DNA of 64,000 nt from Rosistilla carotiformis (lineage in GTDB: Bacteria > Planctomycetota > Planctomycetia > Pirellulales > Pirellulaceae). The notes beneath the pieces were generated by a model. It did not search any database and was not told the origin of the DNA. It worked only from the letters and a program-made list of their open reading frames with translations. The stretch covers positions 2,418,001 to 2,482,000 of the forward strand of contig NZ_CP036348.1 of the NCBI RefSeq assembly GCF_007753095.1. The letters run 5' to 3'. Made by a program: the position numbers and the translations under genes. This document shows positions 1 to 8,675 of this stretch, one piece after another; position 1 is the first letter of the stretch; every line of letters starts with the position of its first letter.

Positions 1-777
1 GATCTGGTTGCAATGGGCAAGGGCTTGGTCACACCTTCGCTTGGCAAGTCGGGGGATCTGTTGCCCGTCTTAGGCTTGATCGGTACCACTTTCATCAGCG
101 CCGCCGCTTTCTACCAAGCCTATCTCGTCAGGCAGAAAGGCTGGGGGATCGATGAAGTGAAGAGCGGGATGGTCGACGCCCGAATTGGATCGATCATCAT
201 GTTTCTGATCACCGTGATGTTGATGTCGACCGCTGCGGCAGGGTTGTCAGGACGCGAAGACATCACCCTGAACAGTCCTGTCGATGTCGCGGTCGCACTG
301 GAGGCGACGTTTGGGCCGGCCGCCAAAGTCATCTTCTGCTTTGGGCTCTTCTCCGCGGCCTATTCCTCGTTTTTGGTGAACGCCATGATCGGCGGTTTTA
401 TGGCGGCCGACGGACTGAACCTCGGCAGCCGGCCTACCGATCTTGTGCCTCGGCTGCTGACAGCGGCGTCGTTGCTGTTGGGCATGGCGGTGGGGGTGGC
501 AGTGCTAATCTTCGATTTTGATCGCACCCCGACGATCATTGCCGCGCAAGCGGTGACCGTGGTCGCTGCCCCGTTGATCGCGGGTGTTTTGCTGTGGTTG
601 ACCAGTTCGCGCGATGTGATGGGCGACCACGTGAATCGACCCGTTACGATCGTTTTTGGCCTCATCGGCTTGGGGCTATTGCTTGCAATGGCCGGCAAGA
701 CTGCCTTCTCGGATCTCCCCAAAAAGCTGGAGAGCTATGCTCCGGCAGCTGCCACGGCGGATGCAGAAGATCAATAG
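1..777 (+). CDS. Nramp-family divalent metal ion transporter, C-terminal part (5'-truncated by window edge)
   Basis: The frame is open from the first base, so the gene starts outside the window; the ATG at 13 is probably internal. The visible 250 or so residues hold about five hydrophobic segments typical of the second half of Nramp/MntH-type transporters, which move Mn2+ or Fe2+ with protons through the inner membrane. A segment reading FISAAAFYQAYLVRQKGWG matches the re-entrant TM/loop region after the family's metal-binding helix 6. The metal-ligand motifs of helices 1 and 6 lie upstream or were not seen, so substrate cannot be judged. The tail ends in an Ala-rich, acidic stretch. No coupled downstream gene: 270 nt separate it from the next start. 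Confidence 0.75.
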   Translation, partial: DLVAMGKGLVTPSLGKSGDLLPVLGLIGTTFISAAAFYQAYLVRQKGWGIDEVKSGMVDARIGSIIMFLITVMLMSTAAAGLSGREDITLNSPVDVAVALEATFGPAAKVIFCFGLFSAAYSSFLVNAMIGGFMAADGLNLGSRPTDLVPRLLTAASLLLGMAVGVAVLIFDFDRTPTIIAAQAVTVVAAPLIAGVLLWLTSSRDVMGDHVNRPVTIVFGLIGLGLLLAMAGKTAFSDLPKKLESYAPAAATADAEDQ

Positions 778-1047
778 CTTGTGCTTCTGGAATCGCCCTG
801 GCTAGGCATTTGCTTGCATGCCATCGGGGATCGCCGCAGATCGAACGAGCGTGTACAGGTTCGTATCCACCGCCCGCCTGCAGGATCCCTGCGGCGGTGA
901 ATCTTGGCCCGTTGCGCTGACGCGGATTGGGGGTTATTTAAAGAATTTCCGGCTGTTTCCGAGAATGCTCTTTGTTCCGGTTAACTCGGTTTGTTATAGC
1001 CTCCGAACATAGATCACAGGTGAACAAATCTTCCGGAGTTCAGAGAG

Positions 1048-2253
1048 ATGTCTTCTCCCATGCTAATTCGAATTATTCTCATCGCGCTGATTCTGCTGAC
1101 GACCGGGTTCAGCCGTTCATTCGCGCAAACATCGATCCAGTCGTTGCCGGGAACCGGTTACCAACCGGGAGCGTACGGCAGCAGCACGCCAACCTATCTT
1201 CCCCCCGTCGGTGGGCAAAGTGTTTCGTATCCTTCGCTCGAGCAAACCGCTCCTGCGGGCGGTTCATACTCGATGCCAGCGACCGTCAATCCGTCGTACG
1301 ACCCGCAGGTTCAATCGTCGTATTACCAAACGGCCAACGAAAACGCGACGTACGCCCAGAATCAGTACCTGACCGCACCAGCTCAGAATTACGTGCCGCC
1401 GGTACCGATGAGTGATCCGGCAAGCTATCAAGACGGTGGCGTGGTGGGTTCGGGAGCAAGCCAAGAATCGCTGCCGGTTCCCGACCCCGACACAACAAGT
1501 TCTGCCACGGACATGTCGATGTTGACACCGCTACCCGACCAGATGGACGCGATGGAGAAGGAATACAGCTGGTATCACTATCCGTGGGTCTGGATTCCTC
1601 GCGATGGCTGGGATAGCAGCGTTGAATTTGGTTTGAACGGGTCCGAGGGAAATACCAACTCGCTCAGCTACGCCGCCGGTGCCAATTTGGCCCGCAAAAG
1701 CGATCTCTACAATCTGGGCGTGAATTTGAACTACCGCAAAACCAGCAGCGGCGGCGTGGACACGCAGAACAACGCCCGAGCGAATTTCGACTTGGATCGC
1801 GCGATCGCCAGTTCCGACTTTTCGACGTTCCTCAAGAGTGGCCTGGAATACGACGAGTTCAAGGCGTTTGATGCGCGGGTGAACGTCAACGCGGGTCTCT
1901 CGTACTTCCTGGCAAAATCCGACGACGTCACTTTTGTCACCCGGGTCGGTGCTGGTGCGTCGCAGGAGATCGGATCGGTCGATCCCGATTGGAAACCGGA
2001 AATGCTGTTTGGCCTGGATCTAAAACAACAGGTCAACAAACGAAATAAGATCTATGTCAAAGCCGATTACTTTCCTGCCTTCGCAGATTTTTCCGACTAC
2101 CGCGTCGTGACCGATGCTGGATGGGAAATTCTCTTGGATGACGCGGAAAACTTCAGTCTGAAATTGGCAGCGACCAACCGATATGACAGCACTCCTTTGG
2201 GCCTTGAACCACAAGATATCGATTACACCGCAACTCTGCTGTACAAGTTCTAA
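1048..2253 (+). CDS. DUF481-type outer-membrane beta-barrel protein
   Basis: A 401-residue secreted protein. Residues 1-27 form a signal peptide ending after SFAQ. Residues 28-170 are low-complexity, rich in Tyr, Pro, Gln, Ser and Gly, probably a disordered periplasmic region. From about residue 190 alternating beta strands begin with a pattern (FGLNGSEGNTNS) that matches the DUF481/YdiY family, and the chain ends in aromatic LLYKF, the usual C-terminal signature of outer-membrane barrels. An AGAGAG-like purine stretch directly precedes the ATG. The HEAT lipoprotein gene follows 82 nt downstream on the same strand, so the two may be co-transcribed. Function of the family is unknown; the long Tyr/Pro/Gln-rich N-terminal region is an addition to the core domain. 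Confidence 0.8.
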   Translation: MSSPMLIRIILIALILLTTGFSRSFAQTSIQSLPGTGYQPGAYGSSTPTYLPPVGGQSVSYPSLEQTAPAGGSYSMPATVNPSYDPQVQSSYYQTANENATYAQNQYLTAPAQNYVPPVPMSDPASYQDGGVVGSGASQESLPVPDPDTTSSATDMSMLTPLPDQMDAMEKEYSWYHYPWVWIPRDGWDSSVEFGLNGSEGNTNSLSYAAGANLARKSDLYNLGVNLNYRKTSSGGVDTQNNARANFDLDRAIASSDFSTFLKSGLEYDEFKAFDARVNVNAGLSYFLAKSDDVTFVTRVGAGASQEIGSVDPDWKPEMLFGLDLKQQVNKRNKIYVKADYFPAFADFSDYRVVTDAGWEILLDDAENFSLKLAATNRYDSTPLGLEPQDIDYTATLLYKF

Positions 2254-2335
2254 TGCTAGTGGTAAGCCGATTCCGATTGACCTGGATACGCGGCCGGCAG
2301 ATATGGTACACGCGGTGAAATTCAGGAGCTAATGA

Positions 2336-3028
2336 ATGCACAGATTGACCCCTTTGGCAATTCTGACAACCTGCGCTTTGCTAGCGGGTTGCCACGATGG
2401 GCCGCTGTTTGCCTTAAAAACGATCAACCCCGTTTATCGATCGCAATGGGCCGAAGATCAAAAACTCGGCCCCACCGATGTGCAGCGCCGTGAGGAATTG
2501 CAGCGTCTGGTGACGTCGATGCCGAGCCTGTCGGACGCGGACCAAGAGTATTGGCTGAAGCATGTCGAAGCGCTTCTGGAGAACGACAAGAATCCAGAGA
2601 TGCGCACCCTTGCGATTCGCGCATTGGAAGGCTGCCGTAGCCAGCGCGTGATCGATCTGTGCGAAAAGCAATTGTCCGACGAAAGCATCAAGGTTCGGAT
2701 GGCCGTCTGCGATGTCTTGGCGACACGCGACGAAGCCCGTTCAACCCAGTTGTTAGGCGAAACCATCGGCAGCGAATCGAACGAAGACGTTCAGATGGCA
2801 GCCATTGCGGCGGTGGGCAAACATCGCTCGCCCGAAGCGGCTCAGGCGTTGAAGGCAAGCTTGCGATCGCGAAACCCCGCAGTCCGAGTTGCTTCGGTTG
2901 AATCGTTGGGAGAATGCACCGGCAAAAATCTGGGAGAAGATCCGCAAGTCTGGGTTGCCTATCTGGATGGCAAAGAAGTCGATGAGGAAAAGAAGAGTCT
3001 GACGCGTCAGATGCGCGACCTTTTCTAA
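2336..3028 (+). CDS. HEAT-repeat lipoprotein
   Basis: A 230-residue protein with an N-terminal lipobox: MHRLTP, a hydrophobic stretch and LLAG-C at residue 19, so it is probably lipid-anchored on the outside of the inner membrane or in the outer membrane. Residues 75-200 carry three to four alpha-helical HEAT-like repeats (for example IKVRMAVCDVLATRDEAR and NPAVRVASVESLGE), the form of HEAT_2 protein-interaction scaffolds. An AGGAG lies about nine bases before the ATG. The C-terminus is charged (KEVDEEKKSLTRQM). The gene follows the DUF481 barrel protein, which suggests a shared envelope role; partner and function are unknown. Confidence 0.8.
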   Translation: MHRLTPLAILTTCALLAGCHDGPLFALKTINPVYRSQWAEDQKLGPTDVQRREELQRLVTSMPSLSDADQEYWLKHVEALLENDKNPEMRTLAIRALEGCRSQRVIDLCEKQLSDESIKVRMAVCDVLATRDEARSTQLLGETIGSESNEDVQMAAIAAVGKHRSPEAAQALKASLRSRNPAVRVASVESLGECTGKNLGEDPQVWVAYLDGKEVDEEKKSLTRQMRDLF

Positions 3029-3117
3029 CGGCAGCATTCAGACTGTCTCACCATCCGCCGATCGGGACCATCGCTCGGCGACCTCACGGCCGATTACGAT
3101 CGCGATCGCTCGCCGCT

Positions 3118-3519
3118 TCAACGCGGCACTTGGATGTTTCCCACGGCCATTCGCCTGAGGTCATCGTGCATTGCCTGATGATGCCGTTCCACCGACCGCT
3201 CCAATTCGTTGATCGCAACCGTCTTGGATTGTTCACGCATCCGATTGGTCCTTTGGCGGTGCTCAAACATTGCCATCCGTGCGTTGAGCTCCGCTTCGCG
3301 GCGATCGAGCGTCGTCCCCCAGTCCTGCAGCTTGTCGATCAATTCTCGCAGGTGATTGGGCAGCAAAGCTTCTAAGGGATGAGGCACCGGCGCGTCGTCT
3401 TCACCACCGACGGTTTCGGGCACCGCCACAATGGGCCGTCGCGATAGGCGGAATTCGGGATGGGCGGTGTCGATGCGATGGGATTGCCCCAGCGGCTGCG
3501 GTTCGGGTTGAGTGCACAT
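3118..3519 (-). CDS. Coiled-coil hypothetical protein
   Basis: A 133-residue protein read against its neighbours. The longest open frame starts at 3597, but the ATG at 3519 (MCTQPEP) is preferred because a GAGAAG purine run precedes it and the extra residues look unstructured. Residues 45-125 are strongly helical and charged (LDRREAELNARMAMFEHRQ), a short coiled coil. Similar small proteins with a repeated DRREAELNAR-like pattern are, as far as recalled, common in planctomycetes, but no function is known. No signal peptide or membrane segment. It lies between two plus-strand genes, with its promoter region facing that of the prenyltransferase-repeat gene. Confidence 0.6.
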   Translation of the reverse strand: MCTQPEPQPLGQSHRIDTAHPEFRLSRRPIVAVPETVGGEDDAPVPHPLEALLPNHLRELIDKLQDWGTTLDRREAELNARMAMFEHRQRTNRMREQSKTVAINELERSVERHHQAMHDDLRRMAVGNIQVPR

Positions 3520-3718
3520 CGTCTTCTCGGCCCCCGTTTTGCGTTGGATTGACACAGGGATTGGCTGCCCGCCAGGAGGGCGCGGGAGGTCCGGCAAACC
3601 TCCGATCTGTGGTCGATTGATTAACTTTCACAGAAATTGCTGCTAGAATGAAGCATCGGACAATCGCCAGAGTTGATTGAACCGAGCTCCCGACAAACCC
3701 GAATGCCAGGAAATACTC

Positions 3719-4807
3719 ATGCTACGATCGTTGTTATGCTGTTTTGCTGCCGTCTTAACGCTCCCGAGCCTGGCGGCTGATCGGCAACAGGATCGGGATG
3801 CAGCGGTTGCGCGGGGGATCGAATTCCTGACCCGTAGCGCGGCGACCGACAATGGTGCCTACAGTCCACAAGCGGGAACGGGAGTGACGAGTTTGTGCGT
3901 CGCAGCGATTTTGCAGAATCAACCGGCAGCGTTGTCATCGCCTTCGGTCCAAAAGTCGCTGAAGTATCTGGAACAGCACTTCCAACAGGACGGCGGAATC
4001 TATGTCAACGATTCGCTGTATCGTAACTATGAAACCAGCATCGCCATCCAGGCGCTAACGTTGGCCAATCGCGATCATCGATACGACGAACGCTTGAAGA
4101 GGGCTGAGGCCTTCCTGCGCGGAATCCAGTGGGATGAAGGGGAAGGGATCGAATCGTCCGATCCAGCCTACGGTGGTTCGGGGTACGGAAAACATGCTCG
4201 CCCGGATCTCTCGAACACCACGTTCTTCATGGACGCGCTGCGTAGCTTGGGAGCTGGCGAAGAGGATCCTGCGATCCAAAAGGCGCTGAAATTCGTTTCT
4301 CGCTGCCAAAACCTGGAATCCGAGCACAACGATACGCCGCATGCTGCGAAAGTAGGCGATGGCGGCTTCTATTACACATCCGCCGCCGGGGGCCAGAGCC
4401 AAGCAGGGCAAACGCCCGACGGTGGCCTTCGCAGCTATGGATCGATGACCTACGCGGGGCTGAAAAGCATGATCTTTGCTGGTCTCGAAAAAGACGATCA
4501 ACGCGTCAAAGCGGCGATGGACTTTATCAGCAAAACCTATTCGCTGAAGCAGAATCCAGGCATGGGAGACGCGGGACTCTACTATTATTACCACACCTTT
4601 GCCAAAGCGCTCGATGCCACCGAATTGAAGACTGTCACCGATGCATCGGGAATGGAACATGACTGGCGCTCGGAATTGGCCGCCACGCTTGTCTCGTTGC
4701 AGCTGGAAGATGGTGCCTGGGTGAACCGCGAGAACAACCGCTGGCTCGAAGGCGATCGTAATCTGGTCACCGCGTATGCCTTGATGGCGCTCAGCTACTG
4801 CAAATAG
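3719..4807 (+). CDS. Secreted prenyltransferase/squalene-oxidase-repeat protein
   Basis: A 362-residue protein. The start at 3719 is chosen over the upstream ATG at 3677 because a CCAGGA site sits ahead of it and it puts a clean signal peptide first (MLRSLLCC to SLAA). The mature part is built of alpha-alpha-toroid repeats: GVTSLCVAAIL, the ETSIAIQALTLAN repeat, a TTFFMDALRSLG repeat, and a final WRSELAATLVSLQLEDGAW. This is the fold of squalene-hopene cyclases and prenyltransferase beta subunits, but the chain is much shorter than a cyclase and no DXDD-type catalytic motif is visible. It is therefore probably a non-catalytic or uncharacterised extracytoplasmic repeat protein, as is frequent in planctomycetes. 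Confidence 0.85.
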   Translation: MLRSLLCCFAAVLTLPSLAADRQQDRDAAVARGIEFLTRSAATDNGAYSPQAGTGVTSLCVAAILQNQPAALSSPSVQKSLKYLEQHFQQDGGIYVNDSLYRNYETSIAIQALTLANRDHRYDERLKRAEAFLRGIQWDEGEGIESSDPAYGGSGYGKHARPDLSNTTFFMDALRSLGAGEEDPAIQKALKFVSRCQNLESEHNDTPHAAKVGDGGFYYTSAAGGQSQAGQTPDGGLRSYGSMTYAGLKSMIFAGLEKDDQRVKAAMDFISKTYSLKQNPGMGDAGLYYYYHTFAKALDATELKTVTDASGMEHDWRSELAATLVSLQLEDGAWVNRENNRWLEGDRNLVTAYALMALSYCK

Positions 4808-4994
4808 ATCGTTTTGCGAATCACTGAAGCTGCTATTCCCGAAATGCAAAAACTAAGAAATCCCGCCCACCATCCTTGATCCATCCTCTTCCGCCAGTGC
4901 GCCGACGCGATATTTTGTTGGTCGCGTCCTGTACTGGCTCCCTCATGTCGGATCGATGCGAAACTTGATTGACAACTTTGGAGGTTCCCTGCCT

Positions 4995-6455
4995 GTGTTT
5001 TCCCCACCCATGAAATCTGTCCGTGGCGTCCGATGCGCTAGCTTCTCGCTTTTCGTTTTGTTCGTCGTTGTAACGCCGCTGATGGCGGTGGATGAAGAAC
5101 CGAAACCCGCAGTATCCGAAAAAGCCGCCGACGTCCCGGCCACTCCCGTTGCCGACACCAAACCGGCGGATGCGAAACCGGCTGATGCGAAACCGGCGGA
5201 TGCGAAACCGGCGGATGCGAAACCAGCTGACGCGAAACCAGCTGACGCAAAACCAGCTGACGCAAAACCAGCTGACGCAAAACCAGCTGACGCAAAACCG
5301 GCTGACGCGAAACCAGCGGATGCGAAACCGGCTGATGCGAAACCGGCTGATGCGAAACCGGCTGATGCAAAACCGGCTGATGCAAAACCGGCTGATGCGA
5401 AACCGGCTGATGCGAAACCGGCTGATGCGAAACCGGCTGATGCGAAACCGGCTGATGCGAAACCGGCTGATGCGAAACCGGCTGATGCGAAACCGGCTGA
5501 TGCGAAACCGGCGGATGCGAAACCGGCGGACGACAATTCCGATGCGGTCACCTCTTGGCCGCATCGCTGGGTAACTTCGTTGTCGGCGCATTCGGGGCGA
5601 GTTTGTGCCGGTGTCGCCGATGGACTGTTGTTGCGTGAGTCGAGTGTTGTCAGTGTCGCCAGTGCAAATCCTTCGGCCAGTGAAACGCTCTATTCGCACC
5701 CGACGAGTGTCTGGGCGGTGGCGGTCTCACCCGACGGTTCAGCGGTTGCTAGCACAGATTACAAGGGCAACCTCGCCGTTTATCATTTTGAAGGCCAGCA
5801 GCGGACGATGAAAGAAGCGGTCTTCGAACGATGGACCCGCGCGTTGGCGTTTGCACCCGACGGCAACGTTCTCGTAGCGGCCAATGAAGCGGGGAAGGTC
5901 TTCGTTTATGACATCGCAAAAGGGGAAGTCACCCAAAGTGTCGAACTGGATGGCCAGCAGATTTATGCGGTCGCCTTTTCGGATGATGGCCAACTTTTGG
6001 CAGCGGGTGATGGTGCCGGCTCCGTCCATGTCTTGAAGTTTGCAGGACTGGAATCCGTGAAAAAAGTAGCGTGTGGTGAAGCTCCGATTTGGGCAGTCCG
6101 CTTCTCTGCGGACAACAAACAAATCTTCGCTGGCGGCACCGACCGACAGTTACGACGGTTGGATGTCGACGGTGCTGGCGAACCGACATTATTAGGACAG
6201 GCTTCCGATTGGATCACAGCGATCGACCGCAATCCGGGAACAACCCAGATAGCGATTGGATCGATGGATGGTACGATGTATACAAGCGATGGAAACAACT
6301 TCGACATGATCGGCAAAGTCCCCAGCGGGATCTGGTCGGTCGTCTTCGCGGATGGCAAATTGCTGGCTGCGACGCGCAAGCATATGGTCGCTAGCTTCGT
6401 TCCTTCCTGGAAATCGGGCTATGTCGCCCCCGATATCGCGGAGCTTAAAAAGTAG
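4995..6455 (+). CDS. Secreted WD40-repeat protein with a KPADA pentapeptide tandem-repeat linker
   Basis: About 486 residues. A GTG at 4995 is placed ten bases after a GGAGG (4980-4984) and is preferred over ATG 4956, which lacks a ribosome site; ATG 5010 is also possible. A signal peptide (FSLFVLFVVVTPLMA) follows. A linker of 24 perfect Lys-Pro-Ala-Asp-Ala repeats plus a partial one then joins it to a C-terminal beta-propeller. Six to seven WD40-like blades are visible, for example VWAVAVSPDGSAVAS, RALAFAPDGNVLVAA and IYAVAFSDDGQLLAA. The linker probably acts as a stiff, extended spacer between membrane or wall and propeller. The propeller's ligand is unknown. A GCCAGC-GTTT-GCTGGC hairpin follows the stop codon. 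Confidence 0.85.
   Translation: MFSPPMKSVRGVRCASFSLFVLFVVVTPLMAVDEEPKPAVSEKAADVPATPVADTKPADAKPADAKPADAKPADAKPADAKPADAKPADAKPADAKPADAKPADAKPADAKPADAKPADAKPADAKPADAKPADAKPADAKPADAKPADAKPADAKPADAKPADAKPADAKPADAKPADDNSDAVTSWPHRWVTSLSAHSGRVCAGVADGLLLRESSVVSVASANPSASETLYSHPTSVWAVAVSPDGSAVASTDYKGNLAVYHFEGQQRTMKEAVFERWTRALAFAPDGNVLVAANEAGKVFVYDIAKGEVTQSVELDGQQIYAVAFSDDGQLLAAGDGAGSVHVLKFAGLESVKKVACGEAPIWAVRFSADNKQIFAGGTDRQLRRLDVDGAGEPTLLGQASDWITAIDRNPGTTQIAIGSMDGTMYTSDGNNFDMIGKVPSGIWSVVFADGKLLAATRKHMVASFVPSWKSGYVAPDIAELKK
5160..5531 (+). repeat. Tandem 15-bp repeat (24 full units plus 12 bp) coding KPADA
   Basis: Twenty-four in-frame copies of a 15-bp unit, consensus AAACCGGCTGATGCG, run from 5160 to 5519, then a partial unit to 5531. 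All changes are silent: CCG/CCA, GCT/GCG, GAT/GAC and GCG/GCA. Variants cluster in blocks (a run ending GACGCA near 5220-5300, a run of GCTGATGCG near 5390-5510), the pattern left by slippage or unequal exchange. Because 15 is a multiple of three and the unit has no stop in most frames, long meaningless reading frames appear on both strands here. Confidence 0.97.
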
Positions 6456-6456
6456 A

Positions 6457-6472
6457 GCCAGCGTTTGCTGGC
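6457..6472 (+). terminator. Hairpin after the WD40 gene
   Basis: GCCAGC, loop GTTT, GCTGGC begins one base after the stop codon. There is no T-tract after it, so it may be an mRNA-end hairpin or a weak terminator. Confidence 0.3.
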
Positions 6473-6519
6473 CGGCTGTTCATCGATGATCTGACAACGC
6501 TTGCTTGAGTTCACATTCC

Positions 6520-7461
6520 ATGTCCACTGCGCCCCCTACCGACGAAACCAAGTCGTCTCCCATGAAATACGTGGTGCGATGCGGTTCGTTGCGCACCTTG
6601 CACGTGGCGACTTCGAAATCAAGCTTCCATTACGGCGAAAAAGTGATCGTGCGGACCGACCGCGGCATGGAGACCGGCGAAGTGTTGGTCGAAGCGACAG
6701 AGCACACGCTGTCGCATATGGCCGATCCCCCCGGCGGTCAGATATTGCGTTCGGTCAGCGGTGACGATGTCAACGATCTTAGCCACATTTCCGATCAAAG
6801 CCGCCAAGAGTTCGACGCTTGCAAACGCCATATCCAGCGACTCCGGCTGGATATGAAACTTGTCGACATCGAACATCTTTTTGGCGGTGAGCGGGTCGTT
6901 GTCTATTATTTGGCCGACAAACGAGTCGACTTTCGGCAACTGGTGCGCGACCTTGCGGCGGAGTTTCAGACGCGCGTCGAAATGCGACAGATCGGAGTCC
7001 GCGACGAAGCCAAATTGCTGGCGGATTACGGTGACTGTGGCAAACCGGTTTGCTGTAATACCCACCTTTCGGCAATGCCTCCGGTTTCGATGCGGATGGC
7101 CAAGTTGCAGAAAGCGACGCTCGATCCTTCAAAAATTTCGGGACGCTGCGGGCGACTGAAGTGTTGCCTGCGATACGAATTTGATACCTACGAAGAACTG
7201 CAGCGTGAGTTGCCGCCGCCGGGAGCCCAGGTGCTCACCCGCGACGGAAAAGCGACGGTGATCTTCCAAGAGATTTTAGCCCAACAATTGTTGGTGCAGA
7301 CCGAGGACAATCGCCGAGTATTGATCGACCTTTCCGATGTGCTGTCGGTTGTCAAGAAGAACGCGACAAACGACAATCGAACGACGTCTAAGAGCAAGAA
7401 GAAGCAGAAGTCCAAAAAGCTTGATACGCCTTCCGATGCGGGGGGAGAAGAGAATCTATGA
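6520..7461 (+). CDS. PSP1-domain (RicT/YaaT-like) protein
   Basis: A 313-residue cytoplasmic protein. ATG 6520 is chosen over an in-frame TTG at 6505. The PSP1 core covers residues 20-240 and contains the family's cysteine set: DYGDCGKPVCC (C173, C178, C179) and GRCGRLKCCLRYE (C210, C215, C216). In Bacillus, RicT (YaaT) joins RicA and RicF in a complex with two 4Fe-4S clusters that helps RNase Y mature mRNAs; the same cysteines are present here, so cluster binding is plausible. The C-terminal 30 residues are very Lys-rich, possibly for RNA contact. The stop overlaps the next ATG by four bases (ATGA), so the Minf_1886 protein is translationally coupled to it. Confidence 0.85.
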   Translation: MSTAPPTDETKSSPMKYVVRCGSLRTLHVATSKSSFHYGEKVIVRTDRGMETGEVLVEATEHTLSHMADPPGGQILRSVSGDDVNDLSHISDQSRQEFDACKRHIQRLRLDMKLVDIEHLFGGERVVVYYLADKRVDFRQLVRDLAAEFQTRVEMRQIGVRDEAKLLADYGDCGKPVCCNTHLSAMPPVSMRMAKLQKATLDPSKISGRCGRLKCCLRYEFDTYEELQRELPPPGAQVLTRDGKATVIFQEILAQQLLVQTEDNRRVLIDLSDVLSVVKKNATNDNRTTSKSKKKQKSKKLDTPSDAGGEENL

Positions 7462-7865
7462 ACACTGGAATACGCGCCTTTGCCGATTTACTGGAACATG
7501 ACCAACGCTTCAAATTTGAAGCGTATCAATTTGTTCGCGAGTCGCTGTCGTACGCCCACGATGTTTTGCGAGTCAGCGACGATCCGGCTTTTAGTGATGA
7601 AGAGAGCCGGCATCTGACAGGGCAACAATTGTGTGAAGCCTGCCGACGTTACGCCCTCGAACAATACGGCTTCCTGGCCAAGTTGGTGCTCAACGATTGG
7701 GGCATCTTCACGACCAGCGACCTGGGCGAAATTGTTTACAACTTGATTCGCATCGAACAGATGCGGAAAAGTGATTCCGACCGGCGAGAAGATTTCGACG
7801 ATGTCTTTGCGTTTGAGACGGCTTTTCAACCCGAATTTGAATCGCTGTCTAAAGCGCGCGTGTAA
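7458..7865 (+). CDS. Minf_1886-family protein
   Basis: A 135-residue soluble protein with the pattern of the Minf_1886 family (found in planctomycetes, verrucomicrobia and relatives): a helical start (FADLLEHDQRFKFEAYQFV), then HLTGQQLCEACRRYALEQYG, WGIFTTSDLGEIVYNLI and an acidic tail DDVFAFETAF. No catalytic motif is known. Its ATG lies inside the end of the RicT-like gene (ATGA overlap), a constant-looking link that suggests a role in the same RNA-processing or regulatory complex; that role is inference. Confidence 0.85.
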   Translation: MNTGIRAFADLLEHDQRFKFEAYQFVRESLSYAHDVLRVSDDPAFSDEESRHLTGQQLCEACRRYALEQYGFLAKLVLNDWGIFTTSDLGEIVYNLIRIEQMRKSDSDRREDFDDVFAFETAFQPEFESLSKARV

Positions 7866-7928
7866 CCGACATTTCGGAGCGCCGGGACATCGATTTCCAA
7901 TCAACCGCAACGCTTGCAGGTGAACGTT

Positions 7929-8675
7929 ATGGCCAACGTCCGTGGGCTCCTCCTCGCATCGCTGATGTTCACCGCTGCGGTGGCACCCGGGCAGCAACCG
8001 TCCGACCAGGCGACCCAGTACCTAGGTCGCGTCATCGCGCAAACGATGTCATATCACGGGGCGCCGTGGTTGATCCGTCAAGATCGCAACAAGGAAGAAA
8101 ACACCGATCTGGTGATGCAGCAATTGCAGTTGCGCGAAGGCATCACGGCGTGTGATCTGGGCTGCGGCAACGGATACTACACGCTCAAATTGGCCCAACA
8201 AATTGGCCCCACGGGCAAGGTGCTTGCGGTCGACATCCAGCCCGAGATGCTAACACTCCTTCGGGCTCGAGCTGAACAAGAGGGGCACGGCAATGTGGTC
8301 CCGATCCTGGGCGATATCGACGATCCCAATCTTCCCAAAGGTGAGGTCGACCTGGTTTTGCTGGTCGATGTCTATCACGAGTTTTCGCATCCCGAACCGA
8401 TGCTACGTTCGATTCGCAATGCATTGACCGATACCGGACTAATCGCATTGCTGGAATACCGCATGGAAGATCCAACGGTACCAATCAAACGCTTGCACAA
8501 AATGTCCAAAACGCAAATCCTGCGTGAGTATGCCGCCAACGACCTCAAGTTGGTCCGCGAGTTCAACGACTTGCCATGGCAGCATTTGATGTTCTTCGCC
8601 CGCAGCGATTCTTCGTTACCAGAAATCGAAGCGACGCGATGGACCAAGGCGAATCGCGTCGATCCGAATCGCTAA
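7929..8675 (+). CDS. Class I SAM-dependent methyltransferase with an N-terminal signal-like segment
   Basis: A 248-residue protein. ATG 7929 has an AGGTGA five bases upstream. Residues 60-200 form a Rossmann methyltransferase domain: motif I DLGCGNG at 76-82, an acidic end of strand 2 (AVDIQPEM), and motif IV-like DLVLLVDVYHEF. Residues 5-22 are hydrophobic and end APGQQP, which looks like a signal peptide, so the enzyme may be secreted although SAM is cytoplasmic. The substrate is unknown. The stop TAA shares four bases (CTAA) with the stop of hemL on the other strand, so the two genes converge with no space between them. Confidence 0.8.
   Translation: MANVRGLLLASLMFTAAVAPGQQPSDQATQYLGRVIAQTMSYHGAPWLIRQDRNKEENTDLVMQQLQLREGITACDLGCGNGYYTLKLAQQIGPTGKVLAVDIQPEMLTLLRARAEQEGHGNVVPILGDIDDPNLPKGEVDLVLLVDVYHEFSHPEPMLRSIRNALTDTGLIALLEYRMEDPTVPIKRLHKMSKTQILREYAANDLKLVREFNDLPWQHLMFFARSDSSLPEIEATRWTKANRVDPNR

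Noticed and set aside
4833-5699. Long reading frames on both strands over the KPADA repeat
   Set aside because: They are by-products of a stop-free 15-base repeat; only the plus-strand frame with signal peptide and WD40 domain is supported.
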